The translations under genes were made by a program, and so were the position numbers. A model generated the notes under the pieces. The model was not told the DNA's origin. It did no database searches and worked only from the letters and a program-made list of their open reading frames with translations. 64,000 bases of DNA, from NCBI GenBank assembly GCA_034670405.1, contig JAXDDX010000003.1, forward strand, positions 8,312,501 to 8,376,500. The letters run 5' to 3'. The stretch is from Hoplostethus atlanticus (taxonomy: Eukaryota; Chordata; Actinopteri; Trachichthyiformes; Trachichthyidae). The first letter of the stretch is position 1. Each line of letters opens with the position of its first letter. Below are positions 10,959-34,386 of this stretch, in pieces.

Positions 10959-13900
10959 CTTGATAACAGGAGTCACTAGTAGGAAGATGTCGTAAGCAGT
11001 GACGGTAAGATGACTCTTCCGGTTTGCTGCAATGCACTTCCTCTGCCACCAGATGTCAGTGTTGTCGTAGATAGACACCATTAAGACCACTCACTACGCA
11101 TGCATTATTAGGGGTAGGCTCTGCTCAGGGACGAAATGAGTATGCAATGTTTATGTCTGCAATTTAATAATGGGCATGTATATCCTCTGGAAGCTACATA
11201 AGTATTTGAGAGAATTGTAAGGTTGCCTTTTTGACCAGGTGCATAAAGATGGAAACTTGTATTCTGCATGTCCCAGCAGAGGGTGTCAGTAAACAAAATT
11301 TGGGAGACTTTTTATTTTTTTTTATTTTTTTTTTTATTATTTTATCAGTATACTTAAAAAGTCAGTATATCATACTGATTTCTAGGTTTGATTGCATGCT
11401 GAAAATGACTAATGGGAAATTATATGAAATGAAATGAGAAGAGTTAAAAACAAACATGTGTATGCTCTGTGTGTATCTATGGTGGGTGTGTACAGCATGG
11501 GTGGTTCCAATAGTACTTACTGTATATGTTATGAACATTTGTAGGTTGTAACAACAATGTAATACCGTACCCAGCATTTGCTCTTTCTCTTGTCAAACAA
11601 GGGGCCATCTTTAATGAACCTGGGCCATTGCCCCATTGTACTGCTGCACAGCTTGTCTGTTTTAGTCTTTTTCTTGCAGACTTAATTTATTTGAGCTTTG
11701 TCATTACATACCTTTCTGTGAATTGCAATCATTAGCAGTACCTTATGTAATTGATTTTTATTATAGCTTGTTGTATTTCATGGCACCTGCATTTATCCCC
11801 TAATGATTTGTCCAACATTTTTACTGGCTGCTTGAGGTATTGAGGCCATTGTGTGACCTGACACATAAAGTGATTCAGTTGGCAATTTCATTGTTACACC
11901 AATGACAAGGTGGAGCTACAAGGATGAGCCCTTCTCCCATTGTCTTACTGGGTGTTGTTGTGAAAGATTTACAGCTTAATGAGAGCAGTGGAAGGCGCTG
12001 GATGACAAGCCACACTGCTATCCATCACCTGGTTTGCCTTCAACCCTTTCTATATCTCAGGTCCATTCAACAGAAAGATTCAGAGTCCATATCCATGACA
12101 GAAGGAGCAATGTGACCATTTAGGCTTCAGAGTGACACACCACTGCCACCTTTTTTCTGTTTTGAAATTTCTTCTTCGCTTTCATCACTTGATATAGTCA
12201 CAGTCAGCATCAGAGTGTAATGGTGTGTTTTGGTGTGTTTAACTTCTTATATCATGTCATCTTTGCTTCTGTTGCGACTCATGAAAGACGATTAGGCCTC
12301 GTCACTCTCCTTGTCCCCCCTCTAATCCACAGCCCTTTGAATCCATTCACAGGCCCTTAAGAGCAGAGCGTGGGTTCCCACCCTGCTGTGTGTACTGGGT
12401 TTAGCTGGAGGCCAGCCGAGTCAGTCATGTCCCCCGATGGTTGGATCTGGACTGGCTGTGGGCAGACCCCAGAGGAGGTCCAGCGAGAAAGGTGAACATT
12501 AACCCAGGTCCCATTCTGGGCATCCCATTATTCTCCATAAATCATTAACCCCCCCCAGCACCACGCCTGTGACAGCATCAGCATGACAACATCAATCTGT
12601 CAAGGTTCCTCTATACCAAGGCTTCTTAAACTTTTTCAGTCGGGGATACAAATAGAGCAGATTTAGACTCATCCTGAGACCCAGGCTAATAAAAACAGAC
12701 TTTCACTTTTGTCTTGTAGAGACTCACTTTGAAACAGACCCACAAAACCTTATTTGGTCCCAATCTTTAGTTTACCATAATAGTTTGATGCTCGTCTATA
12801 CTGTATAATTCCTCTCTGGCATAACAGGAAAAGTAAACTCCCACTTGTTTTCCATGGGCAGTGAGAAGTGAATTCCTTCCATACATTTATCCTTTCAACA
12901 ATACCTTTAAGGCGTGGATGGGTCTGGCACCGAGCTCCATACAAGCTGTAACACAGCCTGAGGTCCATGGGCAGGTCCCTAATGGCCTTTTGACCTTTAT
13001 ATACTTACCTTTATGCAATCATCTTTTCTTGATGTTCCTTTTTATGTTTTCGCTTTTATGTGTCTTGCTTAGATTTTATGTTTCTGGCTTTGCTTACATT
13101 GCTTTCTAATTGTACCATCATTCGTTTTTATTGACTTATATGTTTTCTACGTTTTGAAAAGTGCTATACAAATAATAATAGTAATCATAATAATAATAAA
13201 CCTTTTATCATTTAAAGCTTCGTCAGTCACAAATTCAAGAAATACTTGAGTGCTCGAATACTCACAGATACTTGGGAAATAGCTATTATAGAGAGATAAT
13301 AATTTTCTGATACTTGTTTGATGTAAAGGAAGTAATCTCACAATAATGAATTAGCAGAGGATGTGTTGACCTAGCTACAGACACTCTTCTCTCTGACTTT
13401 GATTTTCAAATCTCGAAACCCCCTGAATGCTAATGAATTGAATAAAATAACTTAAGATCAAAGGCCACCTATCTTTTCAACTGTCCGGTCTCGCTGTCAC
13501 TGTAGGTGGTACTGGTGGCGATGTACGGTGAAGGGTACTGATTGTTACAACCGAGGCCTGACTGATCTCCATGACTGAGCAAGGGCACAACAGAGGACTC
13601 CTTGATCAAGGGTTTTGATGGAAGAGTCCTCTGTCAAAGCAGCTCCATACATGTGTATGTATTTCTCCATAGAAGGTTGGCGTAAACTCTGTTCGCAGTG
13701 ACCAATTAGCCCTGGCAGAGAGTGGCCTCCTGACCCTTGACCCCTGCTGGGTAGTCTTATCCATTAACCCCTTGGGCCCCAGCTGGAGTTGATGTAGTAT
13801 CCATTCTTCTAGGACTACTAAACACACGGCCACATTCACCCTGCAGCTTCCACTTTCTGTCTCTTTGTCCCTTCCCTCCATTCCCTGTGTGTCAGCTCGC

Positions 13901-14347
13901 TCCTCATGTTGACCTCTTCTGCACCGCCTCTATAGATTCGCTTCATTCATCTCCACACTACAGCAGCAAATAGTTACACATACTCTCCAATAGCATCCCC
14001 AACCCTGTACCTCCTTCGGTAATTCTTCCTCCATCATCTTATTCCTAATGTAACAGGAGCCTTCGATATCAGTGCAGTTGGACTGATATCAGCTTGCAGA
14101 TTTATCGGGCCGATATTGGCTTTGTATAACAAACGGATATTGGCCAGTCAATGACATCCACCTCTGATATGACGGATATGATGTGCTTTGTTTGATTATA
14201 TAAGCGAATTGTGCTTGAGGCATTACAAAAATATATATATATACTATATAGAATGTAAATAGTTTTATGCAGAAGCTAACCTTACGGCTACCTAGCTTGC
14301 TGATGTCACCACGCTGATGCTAACTAGCACGGTAATAATGTCAAAAG

Positions 14348-14513
14348 TTCACCTACTAGTGTAGCAAGAATGTAGCTAGCTCTTCATCACTCGACAATCT
14401 GCGACTGGCACCGGATCAATATTGGCTCAGCATTCGTCAAATGGAACTCGAAAGGGTTTTCCACCGATCAGGAGCTAGCTACATTCTTGTTACTAGCTAG
14501 CTAGCAGGTGAAG
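14348..14513. repeat. Inverted repeat (foldback or MITE-like)
   Basis: Left arm 14348-14382 (ttcacctactagtgtagcaa, then gaatgtagctagctc) is the imperfect reverse complement of the right arm 14472-14513 (gagctagctacattcttgtt, then actagctagctagcaggtgaa), with about 90 bp between. Upstream (14060-14150) several GATATTGGC/GCCGATAT motifs, common in fish repetitive DNA, suggest a larger decayed element. Confidence 0.55.
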
Positions 14514-17500
14514 TTTTTTTCTTTTAACTCTTTACATGTCTGGGGCATATATTAGAGAGGGTTCACTCCAGCACAAATCGAGGACTGTAGCGTTAACTTG
14601 TATTGACACGGGTGCATGAATAGGTTATATTATTATTAGGCCAGCAACACCTTATTTGGTGCTGTTTTTGTTAATATTTTTTCTTTTTCTGCCTTACAAT
14701 GATCTGGACTTCTGAGACCATAAGTCTTAGAGCTCACCAAATGTGATGGCTAGGTTTCAAATTTCCCGCTTCACTCAGACAAAAAAAATGTGCACCGATC
14801 GGCCAGATGGTGTCACTATAACAAGCAACTTTATGTTTTAGCCAATAACTCCTGAACCATATGGTGTGTAGAATATCTCACATCCCGATTTCTGCCATTA
14901 GAGAGAATTGATTCCAAATCCTAAGGGTATGTTTGCAGGGTCAAAAAAATCAATTTAACTACAATTTTATGTGATAGGAATGATGTCTTTGGGGGTAACG
15001 TAGGATTGTTCAGCGCTGGCAGAGGTTTGTGCTCCCTGAGTGTATTTTGTGTGTATTTTGAGATGGGTTTACAAAGTTCCACAAAATGTCCATCTGTAAG
15101 TCAAGAATGTGACGAAAAGATGGTCAAATGAAGCAAATCTTTCCTCAACCATAATACAAAAAATAAAATAAAATAAAACAAAGCACATGGAGATGCAGCA
15201 CAACCAGTGTATTCAGTCTAACTATCATCATCATGCATTTTTTAGAGCTGTCCATAAATCTGCTATTGAATCAAATAGTTGTACTTAGTCTATTTCACAC
15301 TTGAATTAAATTGGGTGCTTAGAGAGTGTAGTGATCTATTGTAAACTCTATGCTCCAAAACAGATGCAAATCAGTCTCCCAGTCTTGCAGTTTCTTTTAG
15401 AGAAAAGTAGTAAAAGAGAAGTGGTCAGATCTTTAGAGGCTTCCTGGGTCTAAAATCAAAGGCCTCATTGATAACCAAATAGAGCAACATCATTGGATTA
15501 CAAGGGTTTCCTCAGCAGGGCTCCCCTATTGGAGGCTGTCAAACCCAGGGAGGGTAGAGCTCAGTTAGGGCATTAAATCACAATCCTGTAACCGCCTTAA
15601 GAAACTGGTTCACTTTTCAAGAAAATCCCAAGTTAGGTTTGTAGTTAATGATAAATGTCTCACATCGTGCAAAATTGAATTTGAGAGTGGATGTCTCTTC
15701 TTATCAGCAGGTATGACTACTGTTTAACAGGCCCTATCTACCTTTTTGTCTATTAGACCAGCCAGCAAAGTGTACTTATATGACTTTATTGTCCCATTAC
15801 TTTACTGGCCACTGTATTGTTTGGGTTTGTTATTTTGTCCACTTTCTAGAATCTGCATTTTTTTCAATGGTTGCATTGTCATCAGAAAGTAAAAGTAAAA
15901 CAGAAAGCTCTAGGGAGGTCTATGAAGGTTATGGAACAGAACAGGCCAAATTAAGCTATAAGACAAAATAAAATAATTTCAGACTTATTACACAAATAAG
16001 AGAAATTCCTGTTTTGTGGTGGTTTAGAGACAGCTAGTACATTTTACTGTGATTGTTAAATTGCCTCAACCTAACTTTGACCATCTGAGTCACAAAAGTG
16101 AATATCTCCATAATAGTAATTATGCCATCTTGAATTGTTGGATGAAATTGTGGAAAGCACTGATATATTACAACATGCCAATCTAACAAAGTAAAGTTTG
16201 AAGTGACATAAGTCTCATGTTGTCCTAGACAGACATACGGTTCCCACTCTCCCAGACCTGTTCCTATATCTGCTGCACAGTGTAAGAAATGGCATCAGAA
16301 CAGCTGATCTACTGTAGTTCAGTAATCTGAAGCATTCACGAAGCATGACGCATTCATTAAATAAAGTCACAGATCGAATTGAAAAAACGTCAGACTTCCA
16401 AGATGTGATCTAAAAACATCAGATCCAGTTGCGTCATGGGGTCCTCTGCCAAAAATCCACAATACCACAACCAAAGTCCAGTGTCCAAGGTAAACTTAAA
16501 TCCAGCAGTACTGAGAAAATCCATAACAGTATGCCATCTGCCAACAATTGGGGAACTGGCATGAGAAAGCTTAGCACCCCAAAGTAAGGTCCGCCCAGTA
16601 GAGGGTCCCAGTCCTTCTGCTTAAAGAGAGAAAAAAGCAGGTGAACATTAAGGACTGCAGTGGATTCCCATATTCAGAGTTATATAATTGGGGTGATGAC
16701 TGCCATCAGTTTTCTTCACCAGTTCATTAACGTCTATGGTGCTGAGGGTGTTGCCACCGTTCAGTGGAGCAACATTGGGGCACTGGGTTCACTTCGTCTC
16801 CTTTAAATGTAATGTACTATTGTAGTACATTTTGTCTGCACTAGCTGATATGTGAGGTCCTCATATCTCCTGTGCTTAGTGTGTCAATCCTGTATTGTGT
16901 AATTGTCTTGGAATGAACACCAGGTCAAAATCCTTGTACACGCGTTGGCATATTAAAGCACTTCTGATTCCTACTAGAGACTAGTTCTGGAGGCCTCAGC
17001 GCCCCCATAACTTCCATCAGCCTGTCCTAACACATCCCTAGTGTTGCTGCCCCCCTCCACCTTACAGACAATATGAACATTTTCAAACAAGCCTTTGCGA
17101 GGAAATCATTGGTTTTGAAGACAAAGTAGGAGTGACATATGATTTCTACCAATCAAAAGAAGACACAGCTGATTGGCCTCACCCTGGCACACCTGAGCCT
17201 CGTTTTGACTGGGACTGTGGAATAAATGCTTTACCTGAGGTTTAGAAATTTGAAAGAGGTGAAACTGGAGGACTTTGAACATTAATCTGCAGGAAATAAA
17301 CCAACTGAAACAACTAACCTTTTCCAGTGAGCCTACATGGAGAAATATGCTTTATAGTTTTCTTTTAAAGTGAACCTGTAATTGAATTCATATAGTGCGT
17401 AGAGCAAAAAAGAACATCATTCCACTGCCTGGAAACTCTCCCCTATATTCATGAAAAAATAAAAAAAGTAAATTTCCTCTATTCAAAACATGTTAAAAAT

Positions 17501-18057
17501 ATTAAGTTAGAAGAGAAATTCCTCTGGAGGGAGCCTCTCCACAGTGCCAACCCCAAAAAACACACACACACACCACCCCCACCCCAAATTACCACCACCA
17601 GTGACACACACACACATAGCCCATAGTTCAAATTCTAGAAAACAATTGAACAAAATTATACCAAAATAAGAAATTGTATGTGTACACAACTACATGCTAT
17701 GTTTAAGTTAAATTTGTCTTGAGTAAAACTATGCAGTGCAGCTGAGTTACTTGTGATTGTAAGTTGGAGCAAGATTTTTTACAGTGTGCAAAACGTCATT
17801 ACCAGATAAAGGCTTGAAGTGAATTCCGCTATCAACACGGTAGGTTCAGTGAACTTGGTTTCAGAGCTACAACAGTTGCCACAAAAAATGAGTGATTGCT
17901 GAGCGTAGGTGCCTGCTGTTGGAAAAGCACCATGCACTTTAGATCTACAAACTTCAAAGAAGCTGTCTTCTTATCACACGGCAATACCACAAATCTTTGT
18001 AGAGGGCAATAAACAAAGATTTACCAACACAGCTCACCGAACGCCTCATAGGTTATA

Positions 18058-18061
<4 letters not shown>

Positions 18062-18117
<56 letters not shown>

Positions 18118-18118
18118 A
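18062..18118. repeat. (TC)n microsatellite
   Basis: Nearly pure CT dinucleotide tract of about 55 bp, downstream of hnf1b on the transcribed strand. Confidence 0.92.
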
Positions 18119-20367
18119 TAGTGCCACACACATGGGAATTCAGTCCCTCAGATAGCTTGAATAAACATTTTTTTTTAACAAGTATTAAGAAAGGAGGTAT
18201 CGACAGAAATGTACTTGGAGGGATTTTCTGATTTTCTGCTAATTACACAATTAGCACAGTACTTATTATATATTTTAAAAACCTCCTTGGGGTAAAAGGA
18301 AGGTCTTAACTGGCAGACAAAATAACCAAAACCATGAAGTCATTTTGAAAAAAAAACTTTTACTTGAAATATCAACATTTTCTCAGAAAGTATAAATAAT
18401 GATTTTAGGATTGATTTCAGTTTTATACAAAAATAATACATTAGGAGAAAAAAAATCACGTCCTCTGTCATACAAGTGTGAGTGCCCTCTGATTAGATGG
18501 CAGTAGATGTGTCTCTAACAGTCACAAACCAACCAACATAATAATAACAACGTAATGACCTAATATTGAACAGGAGACTGGATCTGCCACAACTACGATA
18601 TGCAGGGGTTTCGCTTCCGTTTGCAAAGTTTGACAATCAAGCCCGACTATTTGCCTCATAAAAACAGAAACATCAAAAATGTATCCTTAGTGGCAAGTTT
18701 GGCCCCCATCTCAAACCTTCCCATCAATGTCCAGGTACACTGGAATTGCAAGTGTCTAATACTGTTTGTGTGGGTGTCCAACCCACAGCGACTGCTCCTC
18801 TCCCCAACATTTCTCAATCTATTAGCATGGCTGCTGTCACAACATGCTGCTCTTTCATCTCTCGCTCCTTCACAAATTACTGGACTACAATCACTGTTTT
18901 GTTTCTGAATACTTGTCAATGTTTTCATTCTACCCGGCTGGGGGGGGGGTCCTGCAATGATTTATGATGAGGAGTATTAACAACATTTGTCCTATTTGGT
19001 ATGTCTTCACATTGTGAGAGGAAATGCGAGAGGGAAGGGAGGGTGAGTCCCATTCCTGAAATTCACCTGAACCCATGTGCAAACAACAGTCAGAGGTCTC
19101 CAGGGAGGCTGGGACGTGAAACTGGCTGGATTTGAAGGCACACACATTTAGCGTGAGTCAGTCCTCCCCCAAGGCAGACGGGTTTATAGATATGGCAGGC
19201 TGGCATTTTAGAAGTGAAACTTTGGACAGGGTGAATAGAAGCTGTACCAACTACCCTTGATACTCATCCTTTGGCATATTTGTCAGTCATCCATAGCTTT
19301 TGTGTTATTTTACAGGCAGCTTTATCAATAGCAACTATATAATCGTTGGTGACTTCGCTATTAGTGCATATTAATTTCCAGTCTCGAGTGTGTGGAGTAC
19401 TTTTCAGAATCCGGTTATACAAAGCATTGTACACTCTATAGACACATTGCATAGTCCTTCAAAGTTTTCAAGATTGTCAAAATCTTTCGATCACAGTATA
19501 CACATTGAACAACTCAAAATGATGAAATCCTTCAGACTCTAAAAAGGCTGTCATCATCTGCACTAACACCAGTACAGTAAACTGAATGTGAAAGAATAAC
19601 ATGGAAGACTTTTAACAGAGTAAGAATGTGAAATAGCTATGCATCTACAAAATCAATACAGTTTTTTTTTCAGGACAAGGCCATTATGATTGTCACAGTT
19701 CTGCTTATGTGCAAGGCTATTGATAATACACTGCAGCCTGGTGGTGAGGGGCAAAATTTGTGTGGCCGCCGAAAGCAGGGATTATTCTGCTGACGGCATC
19801 CAGGAACTTGGTATGAGGGAATCGCCTTCATAGAGTCCTTCATCGAGTCCTTTAGCCTTCATAGAGGCTGATCACTGTCTCTATTATTTTCTGTGCACCT
19901 TCAAATTTCCACTTCAAATCACAGTATAATATAGTTGTCCCAGGACTTTCGTTCCAATTCCATACCACATAGTTCGCAGGCCAGAGTTGCTGCTCCGTTT
20001 GTTTTTTGTTCCATAGTGATGTCACAAACAGATGATGTCACTTACTGTATGTACATTTTGAAATGGGAGGGAAAAATTGAATACTGTTTTCAAAGATTGT
20101 GGTTTGAAAAAAAAAAAATCATACATCCTTGTTGATCATTTCTGTGTGACAGAGGAAATCCAGTCTCCTCATGAAAATTTGCAGTGAGTTTGGTTCTTTC
20201 CCCCTCTCTCACTTCACTGCTGCCCTCCACCGCCACTCTTCATTTGTTGACTGACTCATCGTCCAGTGTGCCGTTGCCAGTTATTAAGAGTTGTCACGGT
20301 GACCGCGGTGAGAGGGTGGAAAAATGTGCTCCGGTTGCTGGGCACCGAGGAAGTCAGGTGTACACTC

Positions 20368-32630
<12,263 letters not shown>

Positions 32631-32891
32631 TTTAGAGAACATTAAAAAACATATAGGCGTGCGGAAATAAAGGGAGGCGGTGGGGAAAGAGGATAAAGGG
32701 AAATAATAAAAAAATAAAGTTCTTCCTCTCTCGTCTGGTGTTCAGGAGAATTTGCAACTCCTGACACCTGCTCGGAGAAGCTGCTTCACTTCCCTGTTGA
32801 GGGGAGGACGAGAGCTAATTTGCCATGATGCATTCCCAGTGCGGGGGAATATAAAACATGGTAATTAGTGGGCCGGCTGATGGGGGCCTTT

Positions 32892-32899
32892 ATGCAAAT
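32892..32899 (+). promoter_or_regulatory. Octamer (POU) site in hnf1b upstream region
   Basis: Perfect ATGCAAAT about 265 bp upstream of the hnf1b ATG. A TATA-like stretch lies closer to the gene at about 32850-32860 (minus strand TTTTATATTCC) and a GATA-type site (CTTATCAG) at about 32979-32986. The transcription start is not mapped. Confidence 0.4.
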
Positions 32900-33104
32900 C
32901 CTAGAGAATAAGGGCCCGTTCTGACTGAGGGAGGTAGACATGTGTTTACACTCCAGCACTGTTGCTTTTATTGGCTCCTCTTATCAGCAAAACTTTCATG
33001 GACTTTGGACCGTGTTGTATATGCCATAAAGACTTTTAAGAAAGAGAAGCTCTAGATATTTCCATCGTCATAGTAATAGTTGTATTATAATTTTGGATTA
33101 CAAT

Positions 33105-33138
33105 AGTTATCATTATTAATAATAATAACAATAACATT

Positions 33139-33173
<35 letters not shown>

Positions 33174-33255
33174 CATATTATTATTGTTGTTGTTGTTGTT
33201 GTTGTTATTATTATTATTATTATTAGTAGTAGTAGTAGTAGTATTGTGGTGGTGG
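33105..33255. repeat. Compound trinucleotide microsatellite upstream of hnf1b
   Basis: Successive runs of ATT, TTG, ATT, AGT and GGT trinucleotides. Confidence 0.9.
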
Positions 33256-33474
33256 AGGTTGCTATTATCAGTATTTCAGCTATTTGTTTCCTTTTCTGCA
33301 GCCTAATTCAATTCGTTTTAGCCAAATAATCTCTAGTGTTAAGAAGCCAGGGTTTCTATTTTAACTTTTAAATGCTAATTGGGAGAAATGTATCTTCTAC
33401 CATGCTGCTATTCTCACGTGTTGTGATTTTATGTCAGAAGTAGGAAATATTGAAAATAATAAAATAATCTATAG

Positions 33475-33758
33475 GAGTGACGTAGCGGTTCGTAAAAAAC
33501 GTGGGTAAACAATCCTCCTGTCGCTGACCAGCAATTTAAACAAAATCAATTACATTTTCAGAAAAGCATTAATTAATTTATTATATTATACATTTATTTA
33601 AAGAATCGATGTACACATAACTTGCACCAGTTTGATACGACTTACTATGATGTCTCCGATACATTTACATCCTGAAGATTTATTTATGACAATATTCCGC
33701 AAATTAAAAAAGTAGATAAAGTTGCGTTTAGGTGGGTTTACCCTCCACTACCTCCCTG
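33475..33758. mobile_element. TIR element copy 1 (about 284 bp, non-autonomous)
   Basis: Left end GAGTGACGTAGCGG; right end, reverse-complemented, CAGGGAGGTAGTGGAGGGTA: imperfect inverted termini. It shares an internal block (aaacaaaatcaatta, then a variant of cattttcagaaaa) and a right-hand block (ttccgcaaattaaaa) with the copy at 58936-59217. No coding capacity. The CAGGGATGTAG-like termini suggest hAT; clean target-site duplications were not seen. Confidence 0.65.
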
Positions 33759-34284
33759 GTTGTAGAGGCCAAACGCTTTGTTGACCATTTAAAACGCACA
33801 TAAGGGACGTCATATTCAAACAAGCAGGTGCAGCAACATGTTGTAGGTGCTCAGTCTTGTCCTCTGACTTTAAAAAGCAAAACTAATCCAGTCGCTTTAA
33901 GCGGTAAACGTGGGCGACCCCAACAAATAAGCCGCAGGTCCATTCTGTACACATGTGTATGGCAGCCTAACAGCATTTGTTTAGCCAATTATTGGTCAGA
34001 TCTGTAAACTTTTAGTGTAGTATCAATGTGGTTGATCATTAGTAATAGGCAGGATAGCCCTGAACCTATTGGTACTAGGGCCTGTATTCATGAACCATCC
34101 AGTAATACCGACTGATGTCAGTATAAATCTCTATTAGTAATTTATAACCATAATCCCTATGAAAAAACACTATATTAATGTTAAAATAACTTGTAGAAGG
34201 ATGTTATACAAAAATCACACCTAAAAAAAGCCACGTCTCTATTATAGGATGAATATTATAGTGATATTATAGTGATATCATAAG

Positions 34285-34386
34285 AGATAAAATACCATAA
34301 AGTATGATAAGGTCACTAAAATTCACCATTGAGTACCAGTGACACATATAATCCCTAGAATTATTATAGGATTATTAAAATTACTT
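34285..34386. repeat. Dispersed repeat, copy A
   Basis: Shares with 39362-39455 the ordered blocks cataaagta, ataaggtcacta, taccag, acaca(t/a)ata and attatagga(t/a)tatta. The similarity is well beyond chance, so both belong to one dispersed family. Class unknown. Confidence 0.6.

Larger units (their letters stand above)
11000..20300. other. Intergenic region between synrg and hnf1b; no coding gene recognised
   Basis: About 9 kb. None of the open frames resembles a known protein. It holds a foldback structure near 14348-14513, a (TC)n tract at 18062-18118, a small inverted repeat at 16811-16831, and a possible hAT-type terminus near 12619. The part below 20367 should contain the hnf1b 3' UTR, but I could not find a convincing AATAAA on the minus strand there. 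In mammals DDX52 lies at this position; no trace of a DEAD-box helicase was seen. Confidence 0.6.

Noticed and set aside
12619..12642. hAT-like terminus (aggcttcttaaactttttca)
   Set aside because: Looks like a Charlie-type end, but no partner end or target duplication was found.
16811..16831. Perfect short inverted repeat aatgtacta-ttg-tagtacatt
   Set aside because: Too short and AT-rich; expected by chance in this length of sequence and in no gene context.
17745..17795. Possible right end of a transposon (ttttttacagtgtg)
   Set aside because: No matching left end seen within 500 bp; the motif is common.
34285..34310. cataaagta motif, resembling the start of the miR-142 5p arm
   Set aside because: It recurs in a dispersed repeat at 39374 and has no complementary arm to form a hairpin.
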